Positions 34,513-42,798 of a DNA stretch of 64,000 bases are shown one piece after another. Each line of letters begins with the position of its first letter. Positions within the stretch are counted from its first letter, which is position 1. A program made the position numbers and the translations under genes. The stretch is from Streptomyces longispororuber (GTDB taxonomy: Bacteria; Actinomycetota; Actinomycetes; Streptomycetales; Streptomycetaceae): the NCBI RefSeq assembly GCF_014656095.1, contig NZ_BNBT01000019.1, positions 17,424 to 81,423 of the forward strand, in the 5' to 3' direction. The notes under the pieces were generated by a model. The model ran no database searches and was not told the origin of the DNA. It saw nothing but the letters and a program-made list of their open reading frames with translations.

Positions 34513-35471
34513 GCCCGTTCTCGCTGACCCGCACCCTGCCCGAGGACGCCACCGGCGCCGCGCTGCGCGCCGACGTCCTGCACGGCCTGACCCGTACCCC
34601 GAAGACGCTGCCGCCGAAGTGGTTCTACGACGCGCGCGGCAGCGTCCTGTTCGACGAGATCACCACGCTGCCCGAGTACTACCCGACGCGCGCCGAGCGG
34701 GAGATCCTCGTCGCCAGGGCGGCCCGGATAGCCGAGGTCACCGGCGCGCGGACCCTGATCGAGCTGGGCTCCGGCTCCTCCGACAAGACCCGCCACCTCC
34801 TCGACGCGCTGCCGGACCTGGACACGTACGTGCCGGTGGACGTCAGCGAGTCGGCGCTGACCGGCGCGGCGAACTCGCTGCTCGCGGACCGCCCGGGGCT
34901 GCGCGTGCACGCGCTGGTCGCCGACTTCACCCGGGGCCTGGCACTGCCGAAGACGCCGGGGCCGCGCCTGGTGGCGTTCCTCGGCGGCACCGTCGGCAAC
35001 CTGCTGCCCGCCGAGCGCGCCGCGTTCCTCACCTCGGTGCGCGGCCTGCTGTCCCCCGGCGACGCGCTGCTCCTCGGCACGGACCTGGTCAAGGACGCCT
35101 CGGTGCTGGTGTCCGCGTACGACGACGCGGCCGGGGTGACGGCGGCGTTCAACAAGAACGTGCTGCGGGTCGTGAACCGCGAGCTGGGCGCGGACTTCGA
35201 CCCCGAGGCGTTCGCCCACGTCGCGGTCTGGGACCGGGACCGGGAGTGGATCGAGATGCGGCTGCGGTCCCGCCTCGCGCAGACGGTGAAGATCCCGGCG
35301 CTGGACCTCGCGGTCCACTTCGACCGCGGCGAGGACCTGCGGACGGAGGTGTCCGCCAAGTTCCGCGAGGACGGCGTCCGTGGCGAACTGGCCGCGGCCG
35401 GTCTCGAACTGACGCAGTGGTGGACGGACGAGCGCGGCCGGTTCGCGCTGTCCCTGAGCACGGCGTCCTGA
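34509..35471 (+). CDS. egtD: EgtD, L-histidine N-alpha-trimethyltransferase
   Basis: A 320-residue SAM methyltransferase that makes hercynine from histidine, the first committed step of ergothioneine synthesis. Markers: LPPKWFYDARGSVLFDEITTLPEYYPTRAE, IELGSGSSDKTRHLLDAL (SAM loop), VPVDVSESAL, VAFLGGTVGNLLP, LLGTDLVKD, FNKNVLRVVNRELGADFDPEAFAHVAVWD. GTG start overlapping the egtC stop. Last gene of the operon, followed by a strong terminator hairpin. Confidence 0.97.
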   Translation: MSPFSLTRTLPEDATGAALRADVLHGLTRTPKTLPPKWFYDARGSVLFDEITTLPEYYPTRAEREILVARAARIAEVTGARTLIELGSGSSDKTRHLLDALPDLDTYVPVDVSESALTGAANSLLADRPGLRVHALVADFTRGLALPKTPGPRLVAFLGGTVGNLLPAERAAFLTSVRGLLSPGDALLLGTDLVKDASVLVSAYDDAAGVTAAFNKNVLRVVNRELGADFDPEAFAHVAVWDRDREWIEMRLRSRLAQTVKIPALDLAVHFDRGEDLRTEVSAKFREDGVRGELAAAGLELTQWWTDERGRFALSLSTAS

Positions 35472-35491
35472 GACCCGGCCCGGTGCGCACC

Positions 35492-35520
35492 GCGGGGGCC
35501 CGCCACCGGCGGGCCCCCGC
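35492..35520. terminator. 13-bp perfect hairpin after egtD
   Basis: GCGGGGGCCCGCC, loop ACC, and the exact reverse complement, between convergent egtD and the solute-binding-protein gene. Confidence 0.8.
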
Positions 35521-35528
35521 CCCGCGGC

Positions 35529-36797
35529 TCAGCGGCCGTGGTCGTCCAGGGTCTCGGTGATGCGGCGCGAGGCGGCCTTGGCCTCGGCGGCGGGGTCGCC
35601 ACCGGTGAGCACCTTCGTCATGTACGCCTTGATGGGGTTGTCGGCCTCGACCAGGGCCCAGCGGGGCGAGGCGGGTGTCGCCCGGCCGCGCGCGGCGCCG
35701 GCCGCCATCGCGGCCACGGCCGGGTTGCCGGAGACGGCGGGCGCGAGCGTCGTCTTGTTCGGCACGTAGTTCATCGTCCGCGCCAGGTCCTTCTGCCACT
35801 TGTCGCCCGCGAGGGCCCGGACGACCTCGACGGCCGCCTTGCGGTCCTTCGTGCCCTCACGCACGACGAGGTCGGAGCCGCCGGTGAAGACCGCGCCCGG
35901 CTTGCGGGCGGTCTTGCCGGGGACCGGGAAGTAGCCGATCTTCCCCTTGAGGCGGGGGTTCTTCGCCTCGATGGCGCGGGCGGTGCCGGGCACCGCGATC
36001 ATCTGCGCGACGTCGCCCTTGGCGAACACCCCGGCCTGCGGCGGGTGTTCCTCGTCCGCGTCCTCCGGCCCGTTGCCGAGCTCCTGGAGCCGCTGGTAGA
36101 ACTCCATGCCGCGCAGCGCCGCCGGGGAGTCGAGGGCGCCCTTCCACATGCCGTCCTTCTCCTTGGCCAGGTCGCCGCCCTCGTCCCAGATGAACCCGGA
36201 CAGTGTGTACCAGTCCTGGCCGGCGAGGTAGATGCCCTGGTTACCGCCGGTGTTGAGGCGCTGCGTCGCGGCGAGCCACTGTTCGCGGGTCTTCGGCGGC
36301 TGCTTGATGCCTGCCTGGGCGAACAGGTCCTTGTTGTAGAGGACGACGCGGTTGGCCGCGTACCACGGCACCCCGTACTGGGCGCCCCGGTAGCGCCCGG
36401 GCTCGGCGAGGCCGGGCAGCCAGTCGTCCATGCCGAGGTCGCGCGCGGACTCCAGGGTGAGGTCCTCCAGGCCGCCCCCGTCGACGTACTGGGCGACCTG
36501 GGTGTTGCCGACCTCGATGACGTCGGGGCCGTCGTCGCGCTTGAGGGCCTTCTGCACCTTGGGGCCGATGCCGGTCCACGGGTGGATGCGGATGTCGAGG
36601 TCGATGTCGTCGTGCTGCTTCTCGAAGCCGTCGGTGAAGCGCTCGACGAAGGCGTCCGTGGCGCTGCCGCGCATCAGCCAGACCGTGACCGTGGTCTTGT
36701 CGTCCCCGCCGGGCAGGGCGTCGCAGCCGGCCAGCAGGGCGGTGGCGGCGCAGGACAGGGTGAGGGAGAGGGCGATACGTCTGTGGCGCGTGGTCAC
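35529..36797 (-). CDS. lipoprotein sugar-binding protein of an ABC transporter (orphan)
   Basis: A 422-residue family 1 extracellular solute-binding protein. The signal peptide ends in the lipobox LLAGC (Cys25). Family features: VTVWLMRGS, FEKQHDDIDLDIRIHPWTG, DVIEVGNTQVAQYVDGGGLEDLT, YGVPWYAANRVVLYNKDLFAQAGI, MIAVPGTARAIEAKNPRLKGKIGYFPVPG. It likely binds an oligosaccharide on the outer membrane face. No permease or ATPase genes are adjacent, so it must use transporter parts encoded elsewhere, possibly with the MsiK ATPase. GTG starts at 36797 or 36806 are both possible. Convergent with egtD, divergent from dodecin. Confidence 0.9.
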   Translation of the reverse strand: MTTRHRRIALSLTLSCAATALLAGCDALPGGDDKTTVTVWLMRGSATDAFVERFTDGFEKQHDDIDLDIRIHPWTGIGPKVQKALKRDDGPDVIEVGNTQVAQYVDGGGLEDLTLESARDLGMDDWLPGLAEPGRYRGAQYGVPWYAANRVVLYNKDLFAQAGIKQPPKTREQWLAATQRLNTGGNQGIYLAGQDWYTLSGFIWDEGGDLAKEKDGMWKGALDSPAALRGMEFYQRLQELGNGPEDADEEHPPQAGVFAKGDVAQMIAVPGTARAIEAKNPRLKGKIGYFPVPGKTARKPGAVFTGGSDLVVREGTKDRKAAVEVVRALAGDKWQKDLARTMNYVPNKTTLAPAVSGNPAVAAMAAGAARGRATPASPRWALVEADNPIKAYMTKVLTGGDPAAEAKAASRRITETLDDHGR

Positions 36798-37061
36798 GTC
36801 GGTCACTTTCTGCCGGGGAACAGCATGGGGGAAGGGGACCCGACGTGGGGAAGAGCGGCGCTCGAACGGGTATGCGGGATTTTGGTACGGACCAGCCATC
36901 CGGTCAAGGGTTCGCGGCACATCGGCCCCACGCGCGGCTTTTCTGTCAAGAGCGCCTCTCGCGCCAGTGACCCCGTCCGTCCCGGCCGTCAGGAGGCCCC
37001 CGCCCGCGCGCGGCACTACCGTGGAGGCACCCGCACCGCCGCGGAGAGGAGAACCTCCCTC

Positions 37062-37277
37062 ATGTCCGACCACACCTACCGGGTCACGGAGATCGTCGGC
37101 ACCTCCCCCGAGGGCGTCGACCAGGCCATCCGCAACGGGATCAGCCGCGCCTCGCAGACGCTGCGCGGCCTGGACTGGTTCGAGGTCACGCAGGTGCGCG
37201 GCCACATCGAGAACGGGGAGATCCAGCACTACCAAGTGGGCCTGAAGGTCGGCTTCCGCCTGGAGGACGCGGGCTGA
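37062..37277 (+). CDS. dodecin, flavin-storage protein
   Basis: A 71-residue protein of the dodecin family, which assemble as dodecameric shells that hold flavins. YRVTEIVGTSPEGVDQAIRNGISRASQTLRGLDWFEVTQVRGHIENGEIQHYQVGLKVGFRLED covers the whole family length; the Trp of LDWFEV is the flavin-stacking residue and QHYQV lines the binding site. AGAGGAG lies upstream of the ATG. Divergent from the sugar-binding lipoprotein and upstream of an FMN enzyme. Confidence 0.95.
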   Translation: MSDHTYRVTEIVGTSPEGVDQAIRNGISRASQTLRGLDWFEVTQVRGHIENGEIQHYQVGLKVGFRLEDAG

Positions 37278-37412
37278 GCCGGGCGCCGCCCGCTCCAGGA
37301 GGAGCCTGGTGGCGCACCCTCGCGAGGCCCTCGTGGTGCGCCGGGGCGCCGTCCTGCACCCTGGTCGCCGGGGTGCCGCACGGGACGGCGCCCGGAGCGG
37401 AGGGGCAGGCGC

Positions 37413-38579
37413 ATGGGGCAGGCATTCGGTTCCTACCAGAACGAGATCTACCTGGACGGGCTCGGCGGGGTGGCGCCGCGCTTCCCCATGGGCTTCGCCG
37501 GGTGGGAGGCCCGGGCCGAGGCGGCGCTGCCGCCCTCGGTCTGGTCGTACGTCGCCGGCGGCGCCGGGGACGAGCACACCCAGCGGGCCAACGTCGCCGC
37601 CTTCGCGCGCTGGGGCCTCATACCGCGCGTGTTCGCCGGCGCGGTCGAACGCGACCTGACGGTCGAGCTGTTTGGGACGGTCCTGCCCTCCCCCGTGCTC
37701 ATGGCGCCGATCGGGGTGCTCGGGCTGTGCGCCCAGGACGGCCACGGCGACCTGGCCGCCGCGCGGGCGGCCGCCCGTACCGGCGTGCCGATGATCGCCT
37801 CGACGCTGTCGGCCGACCCGCTGGAGGACGTCGCCGCCGCGCTCGGCGACACACCGGGGTACTTCCAGCTCTACACGCCCACCGACCGCGACCTGGCGGA
37901 GAGCCTGGTGCGCCGCGCGGAGGCCGCCGGGTTCCGGGGCATCGTCGTCACGCTGGACACCTGGGTCACCGGCTGGCGCCCGCGCGACCTGTCCACCGCC
38001 AACTTCCCGCAGTTGCGCGGGCACTGCCTCGCCAACTACTTCTCCGACCCGGTCTTCCGCGCCCACCTGAAGCGCCCGCCGGAGGAGGCCCCGCAGGAGG
38101 CCGTCCTGAACTGGGTGCGCGTCTTCGGCAACCCGCTCACCTGGGACGACCTGCCCTGGCTGCGCTCGCTGACCGACCTGCCGCTGATCCTCAAGGGGCT
38201 GTGCCACCCCGAGGACGTACGCCGGGCCAAGGACGGCGGCGCGGACGGGATCCACTGCTCCAACCACGGCGGACGGCAGGCCAACGGCGGGCTGCCCGCG
38301 CTCGACGCCCTGCCCGGCGTCGTGGCGGCGGCCGACGGGCTGCCCGTCCTGTTCGACTCCGGCGTCCGCAGCGGCGCCGACGTCGTCAAGGCGCTCGCCC
38401 TGGGCGCCACCGCGGTCGCCGTGGGCCGCCCCTACGCGTACGGGCTCGCCCTCGGCGGCGCCGACGGCGTCGTGCACGTCCTGCGCTCACTCCTCGCCGA
38501 GACCGACCTGACCATGGCCGTCGACGGCTACCCGACCCTGGCCCACCTCACGCCCGAGGCGCTCCGGCGCGTGGGGTGA
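37413..38579 (+). CDS. FMN-dependent alpha-hydroxy-acid oxidising enzyme, lactate 2-monooxygenase-like
   Basis: A 388-residue TIM-barrel flavoenzyme. FMN and substrate residues appear in [85 protein letters not shown] (catalytic His285) and [34 protein letters not shown]. Overall length and the [13 protein letters not shown]-terminus recall lactate 2-monooxygenase, which turns lactate to acetate and CO2; other 2-hydroxy acids are possible. CGGAGGGG ribosome site. Follows the dodecin gene by 135 bp. Confidence 0.9.
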   Translation: MGQAFGSYQNEIYLDGLGGVAPRFPMGFAGWEARAEAALPPSVWSYVAGGAGDEHTQRANVAAFARWGLIPRVFAGAVERDLTVELFGTVLPSPVLMAPIGVLGLCAQDGHGDLAAARAAARTGVPMIASTLSADPLEDVAAALGDTPGYFQLYTPTDRDLAESLVRRAEAAGFRGIVVTLDTWVTGWRPRDLSTANFPQLRGHCLANYFSDPVFRAHLKRPPEEAPQEAVLNWVRVFGNPLTWDDLPWLRSLTDLPLILKGLCHPEDVRRAKDGGADGIHCSNHGGRQANGGLPALDALPGVVAAADGLPVLFDSGVRSGADVVKALALGATAVAVGRPYAYGLALGGADGVVHVLRSLLAETDLTMAVDGYPTLAHLTPEALRRVG

Positions 38580-38660
38580 CGGGCGGGACGGCCGGGACCG
38601 GGGGACGGACTGACGGCGTACGGAACGCGGCGTACGCGACGACGGCGTACGGGCTGGGGG

Positions 38661-38720
38661 CGTACGGACTGACGGCGTGCGGGACGACGGCGTACGGACT
38701 GACGGCGTGCGGGACGACGG
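38661..38720. repeat. two exact 30-bp tandem repeats with degenerate flanking copies
   Basis: The unit begins CGTACGGACTGACGGCGTGC and is repeated exactly at 38661-38690 and 38691-38720. Degenerate copies fill 38605-38660. It lies between convergent genes, and no coding role is evident. Confidence 0.93.
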
Positions 38721-38786
38721 CCTGCGGGGCGGCGGGCGCGAGCCCTGCCCGCCGCGCCCGGGCGTGCGCGTCCTTCCCGCCGCGCG

Positions 38787-38942
38787 TCACCAGTAGTGCC
38801 GCCTGCCACCCACCGCGTGGCCGACGGAGCCGAGCACCCACAGGACGGCGCCGACCACGAGGAGGACGATGCCGATCGTCCAGAGGATCGAGATACCGGC
38901 CACCCAGCCGATGACGAGCAGAATGAGCCCAAGAGTGATCAT
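38787..38942 (-). CDS. 51-residue membrane protein (DUF6131-like)
   Basis: A very short gene with two hydrophobic helices: MITLGLILLVIGWVAGISIL and WTIGIVLLVVGAVLWVLGSV, then a short basic tail ending GGRRHYW. GGAGG lies about six bases before the ATG and codon use is Streptomyces-like. Tiny membrane proteins of this pattern are common in Streptomyces; no function is known. It is convergent with the lactate-monooxygenase-like gene and may be followed by the repeats at 38605-38720. Confidence 0.8.
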   Translation of the reverse strand: MITLGLILLVIGWVAGISILWTIGIVLLVVGAVLWVLGSVGHAVGGRRHYW

Positions 38943-39017
38943 TGGGTCCTCCAATCTCCCGGTACGTCCAGTATGCGCCGCGCGTACCGGAGTGCCGCGC
39001 CGGTCGGCCCGGCCGCT

Positions 39018-39797
39018 TCAGCCGAGGAAGCCCGAGGCGACGCGCAGGTCGGCGACGAGGCCTTCGAACGCCTCGTCGCGGTTGGTGGCCCGCAGGACCG
39101 CCGAGGGGTGCACCGTGGCGAGGAAGTGCCGATGACCGTCGCCGCCGTCGTCACCGTCGCCCTCTCCGGCCACCAGCGGCAGCTCCGTCCCCGGTGCGAG
39201 GGAGAGCAGCGCGCCCCGCGCCTCGGTCACCTTGAAGGAGTTGCCGAGGAGCGACTTCCCGGCCGTGGCGCCGAGCGCGACGATCAGCTCGGGCCGCACG
39301 CGCCGCACCTCGGCCGCGAGCCAGGGGCGGCAGGCGGTCAGCTCGCCGAGGTTCGGCGCCTTGTGGATGCGGCGCTTGCGGCCCTCGGTGACGGGGGCGA
39401 ACTTGAAGTGCTTGACGGCGTTGGTGACGTAGGCCTGCTCCGCGTCGATGCCGGCCTTGCCGAGGGCCGAGTGGAGCAGCCGCCCGGCGGGGCCCACGAA
39501 CGGCTCGCCCGCACGGTCCTCCTGGTCGCCGGGCTGCTCGCCGACGAGCATGAGGCGCGCGGGCGCGGGTCCCGCGCCGAACACGGTCCGGGTGGCGTCC
39601 GCGTACAACGGGCAGCCGCGGCAGTCCGCGGCGGCGCGGCGCAGGACCGGGATCCCGCCCCGCGCGGGCACATAGGGCAGGGCCCCTTCGGAACCCCGCT
39701 TGCCCGCCGCCTTCCTGCCCACCGCCTTCTTCTCGGCCTTCTCGGCCTTCTCATCCGCCGCCCGCTCGGCTGCTGTTTTCCTGTCCGCGCCCGGCAT
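39018..39797 (-). CDS. udgX: UdgX, uracil-DNA glycosylase superfamily member that crosslinks to uracil-DNA
   Basis: A 259-residue uracil-DNA glycosylase relative. GEQPGDQED (86-94) and KRRIHKAPN (141-149) are the UdgX signature: the His of RIHK (His145) is the residue known in UdgX to bond covalently with the abasic sugar. CRGCPLY near 59-65 and a later TACRPWL would bind the 4Fe-4S cluster, and HPSAVLR is motif II. An Ala/Lys/Glu-rich leader of about 35 residues is extra. Role: uracil recognition and DNA-damage tolerance; the biology of UdgX is still thin. Confidence 0.92.
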   Translation of the reverse strand: MPGADRKTAAERAADEKAEKAEKKAVGRKAAGKRGSEGALPYVPARGGIPVLRRAAADCRGCPLYADATRTVFGAGPAPARLMLVGEQPGDQEDRAGEPFVGPAGRLLHSALGKAGIDAEQAYVTNAVKHFKFAPVTEGRKRRIHKAPNLGELTACRPWLAAEVRRVRPELIVALGATAGKSLLGNSFKVTEARGALLSLAPGTELPLVAGEGDGDDGGDGHRHFLATVHPSAVLRATNRDEAFEGLVADLRVASGFLG

Positions 39798-39985
39798 GGT
39801 TCCTCCTTCAGCCAGCGTCTCACCCGGCCCCCTGACCGGCGAACGGGGCGGCGCCTCGTCGCCGGTGAGCGGAACGGTGCCCGCGCGGGGGTGCGCGGAC
39901 CACCTCCCGAGTCACCACCCTGCGCGAACGAACCGCCCGGTTCCGCTACGGGGACGCGCACGCCGGGCCGCGCGCGGCCGCCGCC

Positions 39986-40378
39986 CTACTCCGGCTGCGT
40001 GGCGATCTGGATCAAGTTGCCGCAGGTGTCGTCCAGGACGGCGGTGGTCACGGGACCGGCCTCCAAGGGCTCCTGCGTGAAGCGGACGCCGAGGCCGCGC
40101 AGGCGCTCGTACTCCGCCCACACGTCGTCCACGGTGAACTGGGCCAGCGGGATGCCGTCCTCGACGAGGGCGTCGCGGTAGGTCCTGGCGGCCGGGTGGC
40201 CGAGGGGCTCCAGGAGGAGCTCGGTGCCGCCGGGCTCCTCGGGCGAGACGACGGTCAGCCAGCGGTCCTTCTCACCCACCGGGACGTCGTGCTTCTTCAC
40301 GAAGCCGAGGACCTCGGTGTAGAAGTGCAGGGCCTTGGCCTGGTCGTCGACGAAGACGCTGGTCAGAAGGATCCTCAT
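39986..40378 (-). CDS. VOC-family (glyoxalase/bleomycin-resistance-like) protein
   Basis: A 130-residue vicinal-oxygen-chelate protein with two beta-alpha-beta-beta-beta modules: MRILLTSVFVDDQAKALHFYTEVLGFVKKHDVPVG and IPLAQFTVDDVWAEYERLRGLGVRFTQEP...AVLDDTCGNLIQIA. Possible metal ligands include Glu in the GGTELLLEPLGH segment. It could be a dioxygenase, a thiol transferase or a binding protein. Its start overlaps the ArsR stop (ATGA), so the two are one operon. Confidence 0.88.
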   Translation of the reverse strand: MRILLTSVFVDDQAKALHFYTEVLGFVKKHDVPVGEKDRWLTVVSPEEPGGTELLLEPLGHPAARTYRDALVEDGIPLAQFTVDDVWAEYERLRGLGVRFTQEPLEAGPVTTAVLDDTCGNLIQIATQPE

Positions 40379-40677
40379 GGGGTGTTCTCCTCCGGTTCTG
40401 AGGTGCGGGGCACGAGCCATCGCTCGACGATCAGCCGCAGCGGCGCCGTGTTCAGATCGTGGAACTTGTAGCGGCCCTCCCGCCTGGTCTCGACGAGCCC
40501 GGCCGCCTCCAGCACGGCGAGGTGCTGCGAGACCGCCTGCCGCGAGATGCCGAGCCGGTGCTTCATGCTCAGCCGCGAACAGATCTCGAACAGTGTCTGC
40601 CCGGACTGCTCCGCGAGCTCGTCGATGATGGTGCGCCGCGTGGGGTCGGCCAAGGCTTTGAAGAGGTCATCGGCCAC
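40375..40677 (-). CDS. ArsR-family repressor
   Basis: A 100-residue winged-helix ArsR/SmtB-type regulator: DLFKALADPTRRTIIDELAEQSGQTLFEICSRL, recognition helix GISRQAVSQHLAVLEAAGLVETRREGR, then YKFHDLNTAPLRLIVERWL. No CxC metal site is visible, so it probably responds to an organic signal rather than a metal. Four-base overlap with the VOC gene. A perfect inverted repeat lies 9-34 bp upstream of its start, consistent with autoregulation. Confidence 0.92.
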   Translation of the reverse strand: MADDLFKALADPTRRTIIDELAEQSGQTLFEICSRLSMKHRLGISRQAVSQHLAVLEAAGLVETRREGRYKFHDLNTAPLRLIVERWLVPRTSEPEENTP

Positions 40678-40685
40678 GCCCTCAC

Positions 40686-40711
40686 GATAGGCAAGTCACC
40701 ACTTGCCTATC
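40686..40711 (-). promoter_or_regulatory. palindromic operator upstream of the ArsR-VOC operon
   Basis: GATAGGCAAGT, four bases CACC, and the exact reverse complement ACTTGCCTATC. It lies directly upstream of the ArsR start and overlaps the stop codon of the MFS gene (40710-40712). CAAGT-N4-ACTTG symmetry fits ArsR-type binding. Confidence 0.8.
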
Positions 40712-41942
40712 AAGTCGAGGTGTCTCCGGCCGCCCGGCGCCTTCGCAGCAGGAGAGCGCCCAGCGCGGCCGCGGCGACCTGGCAGCAGGCCACCGCGAGG
40801 ACGAGACGCGCGGGCCCGGCGGCCTGGCAGGCCCCCGCGAGCGCGGCCCCGGCCGCGGAGAAGGCGCTCTTGACGCTCGCCCCCAGGGTGAACACCTGGG
40901 TCCGGGCGGCCGGGGGCGCGTAGCGGTCGCGGCCGGCCAGCAGGGCGGCGAAGAGAGGGCCGGTACAGCACCCGGCCAGAGCGAAGCCGACGGCTGCGGC
41001 GAGGGGACCGCCCGTCCACGACACGGCGGCCAGCGGCACCCCGGTCGCGCACAGCATGGCCAGGACGGTCCGTTCGGGACGCCGGTCGCCCCAGGGCCGC
41101 CAGGCGTACGCCAGGGAACCGGCGAGGGAGCCGACGGCCATGACGGTCATCAGGCCGCCCGCGGCCCAGGGCGCCTGGTAGCGGGTGGCGAGCAGCACGC
41201 AGACCACGGGCAGGGCACCGATGCCGAACTGCCCGAGACCGCTGGCCCAGGTGAGTGAGCGCAGCGGCGGGTCGCGCACGAGCAGCACCGCGGCGGCCTT
41301 CACGTCGCCGGGGCGCAGCGCGGGGCCGTCCGGCGCGGGCCGGGGGCGCAGGGGCAGGGAGAGGACGAGCAGGCCACCCGCGACCGCCACGGCGCCGAGC
41401 GCCAGCAGGGCGGGGGCGGGGCCGACGGCCGCCGCGAGGACGGAGACGAGGGCCGGCCCGGCGATGCCCGCCAGGTTGTACGTGACGGCGTCCAGGCTGA
41501 AGGCGCGGCCCAGCGCCGCGGGCGGGAGCAGGTCGCCCAGCAGACTGGTCAGGCCGCCGGTCACCAGCGGGGTGCAGCAGCCCGCGGCCCCCGCCGCCGC
41601 CAGCGCGACCGGTGCGGGCGCGCGGCCGGTCAGCCCCGCCACGGCGGCCAGCCCCAAGCCGTGGCCCACCAGGGCGCCGGCGTGGAACAGCCGGCGGCGC
41701 CGGACCCGGTCCGCGAGAGCGCCGGCCGGCGGGGCGGCGACCAGGCCGGGCACCAGGAGGGCCGCGACCAGGGCACCCCCGAAGGCGGCGCTGCCCGTGC
41801 GGTCCACGGCCAGCACCACCAGGGCGACCCGCGCCCCTTCGGAGGCGAGGCGAACCATGAGGGCCACCTGCATGTACCGGATGAGCACCGCCCCGGGCGC
41901 GCGGGGGCGCGTGCGCGGCTCCACGGACGTCTGCGTACCCAC
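40710..41942 (-). CDS. MFS transporter
   Basis: A 410-residue major facilitator protein with about 12 hydrophobic helices, such as VAGLTGRAPAPVALAAAGAAGCC, LLVLSLPLRP and GGLMTVMAVGSLAGSLAYAW. The motif-A-like loop reads GALADRVRRRRLFHAG. Likely drug or metabolite efflux at the membrane. GTG 41942 is chosen because GGAGG lies six bases upstream; an ATG at 41996 is possible. Divergent from a CGNR-type regulator that may control it. Confidence 0.87.
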   Translation of the reverse strand: MGTQTSVEPRTRPRAPGAVLIRYMQVALMVRLASEGARVALVVLAVDRTGSAAFGGALVAALLVPGLVAAPPAGALADRVRRRRLFHAGALVGHGLGLAAVAGLTGRAPAPVALAAAGAAGCCTPLVTGGLTSLLGDLLPPAALGRAFSLDAVTYNLAGIAGPALVSVLAAAVGPAPALLALGAVAVAGGLLVLSLPLRPRPAPDGPALRPGDVKAAAVLLVRDPPLRSLTWASGLGQFGIGALPVVCVLLATRYQAPWAAGGLMTVMAVGSLAGSLAYAWRPWGDRRPERTVLAMLCATGVPLAAVSWTGGPLAAAVGFALAGCCTGPLFAALLAGRDRYAPPAARTQVFTLGASVKSAFSAAGAALAGACQAAGPARLVLAVACCQVAAAALGALLLRRRRAAGDTST

Positions 41943-42014
41943 CGCGCGCCTCCAGACCTGGACTTGGGACCCGGCCGCCCCGTACGGCCGCCCCATTCGT
42001 CATACCCTCAGGGG

Positions 42015-42602
42015 ATGACGCCATGTGTGCCCGTCGCCCATACTCACGGCGTGAGCTTCCTCTTCGTCAGCGACCATCCGGCCCTCGACTTCGCCGCCAC
42101 CGTGGCGTGGCGCACCACCCGCCCGGTGGAACTGCTGGGCGGGCCGCAGGACTTCGCCCGGTGGGCGGCCGAAGCCGGGCTTGTCGACCGGCTGGAGACG
42201 GTGAGCCGGGCCGATCTGATCTCGGCCCGGGCCCTGCGCGAGGCGATCCACCGGCTGGCGCTCGCCGCCGCCGGGGGCGGGCCCGCCGACCCGCGGGACG
42301 TCGCCCGGGTCCGGCGGGCCGCCGCGCACCCGCCGGTACGTCCCGTGCTGCGGGACCTGGGCCGGGTGGAACGCCGCGGCGGGGTGCGGGAGGTGCTGGC
42401 CACCCTCGGGGCGGGCGCCGCCGACCTGCTCGGCGGTCCCGACCGCCTGCTCATCAGGCGCTGCGCCGGTGAGCCGTGCACCCGCCTCTTCCTCGACCGC
42501 TCCCGGGCGGGCACCCGGCGCTGGTGCTCGAAGCGGAGCTGCGGCAGCAGGGTCAACGCCGCGGCCTACCGCCGCCGGACGCAGCGGCACGACCACGCCT
42601 GA
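42015..42602 (+). CDS. CGNR zinc-finger regulator (ABATE domain)
   Basis: A 195-residue protein. The N-terminal ABATE region (FVSDHPALDFAATVAWRTTRPVELLGGPQDFARWAAEAGL) precedes the stress-response zinc finger RRCAGEPCTRLFLDRSRAGTRRWCSKRSCGSRVNAAAYRRR: CX4C then CX4C, with CGSR for the usual CGNR. It probably binds DNA and controls the divergent MFS gene. The start is uncertain: ATG 42015 or GTG 42051 (MSFLFVSDH), with no strong ribosome site for either. Confidence 0.85.
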   Translation: MTPCVPVAHTHGVSFLFVSDHPALDFAATVAWRTTRPVELLGGPQDFARWAAEAGLVDRLETVSRADLISARALREAIHRLALAAAGGGPADPRDVARVRRAAAHPPVRPVLRDLGRVERRGGVREVLATLGAGAADLLGGPDRLLIRRCAGEPCTRLFLDRSRAGTRRWCSKRSCGSRVNAAAYRRRTQRHDHA

Positions 42603-42798
42603 CGGAACGGACCCGTCGACCTCGATGCCACGCCCGGCTCGTGTGCCCGTACGACACGACCGGCTTCGACCACCCATGACCACCACGAAGCCACTGACGA
42701 CCCCACATGAGCGTTGTGCCCACATTCGTCTGAGTCTGTCGCCCCCTGGGTAGTTTGGCGGTGGCAAAGCCCTGTCCGCGCACCCAGGAGAACCCGTA

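Noticed and set aside
42603..42798. Possible small gene before the EF-hand protein
   Set aside because: Short open frames only; better explained as the promoter region of the EF-hand gene.
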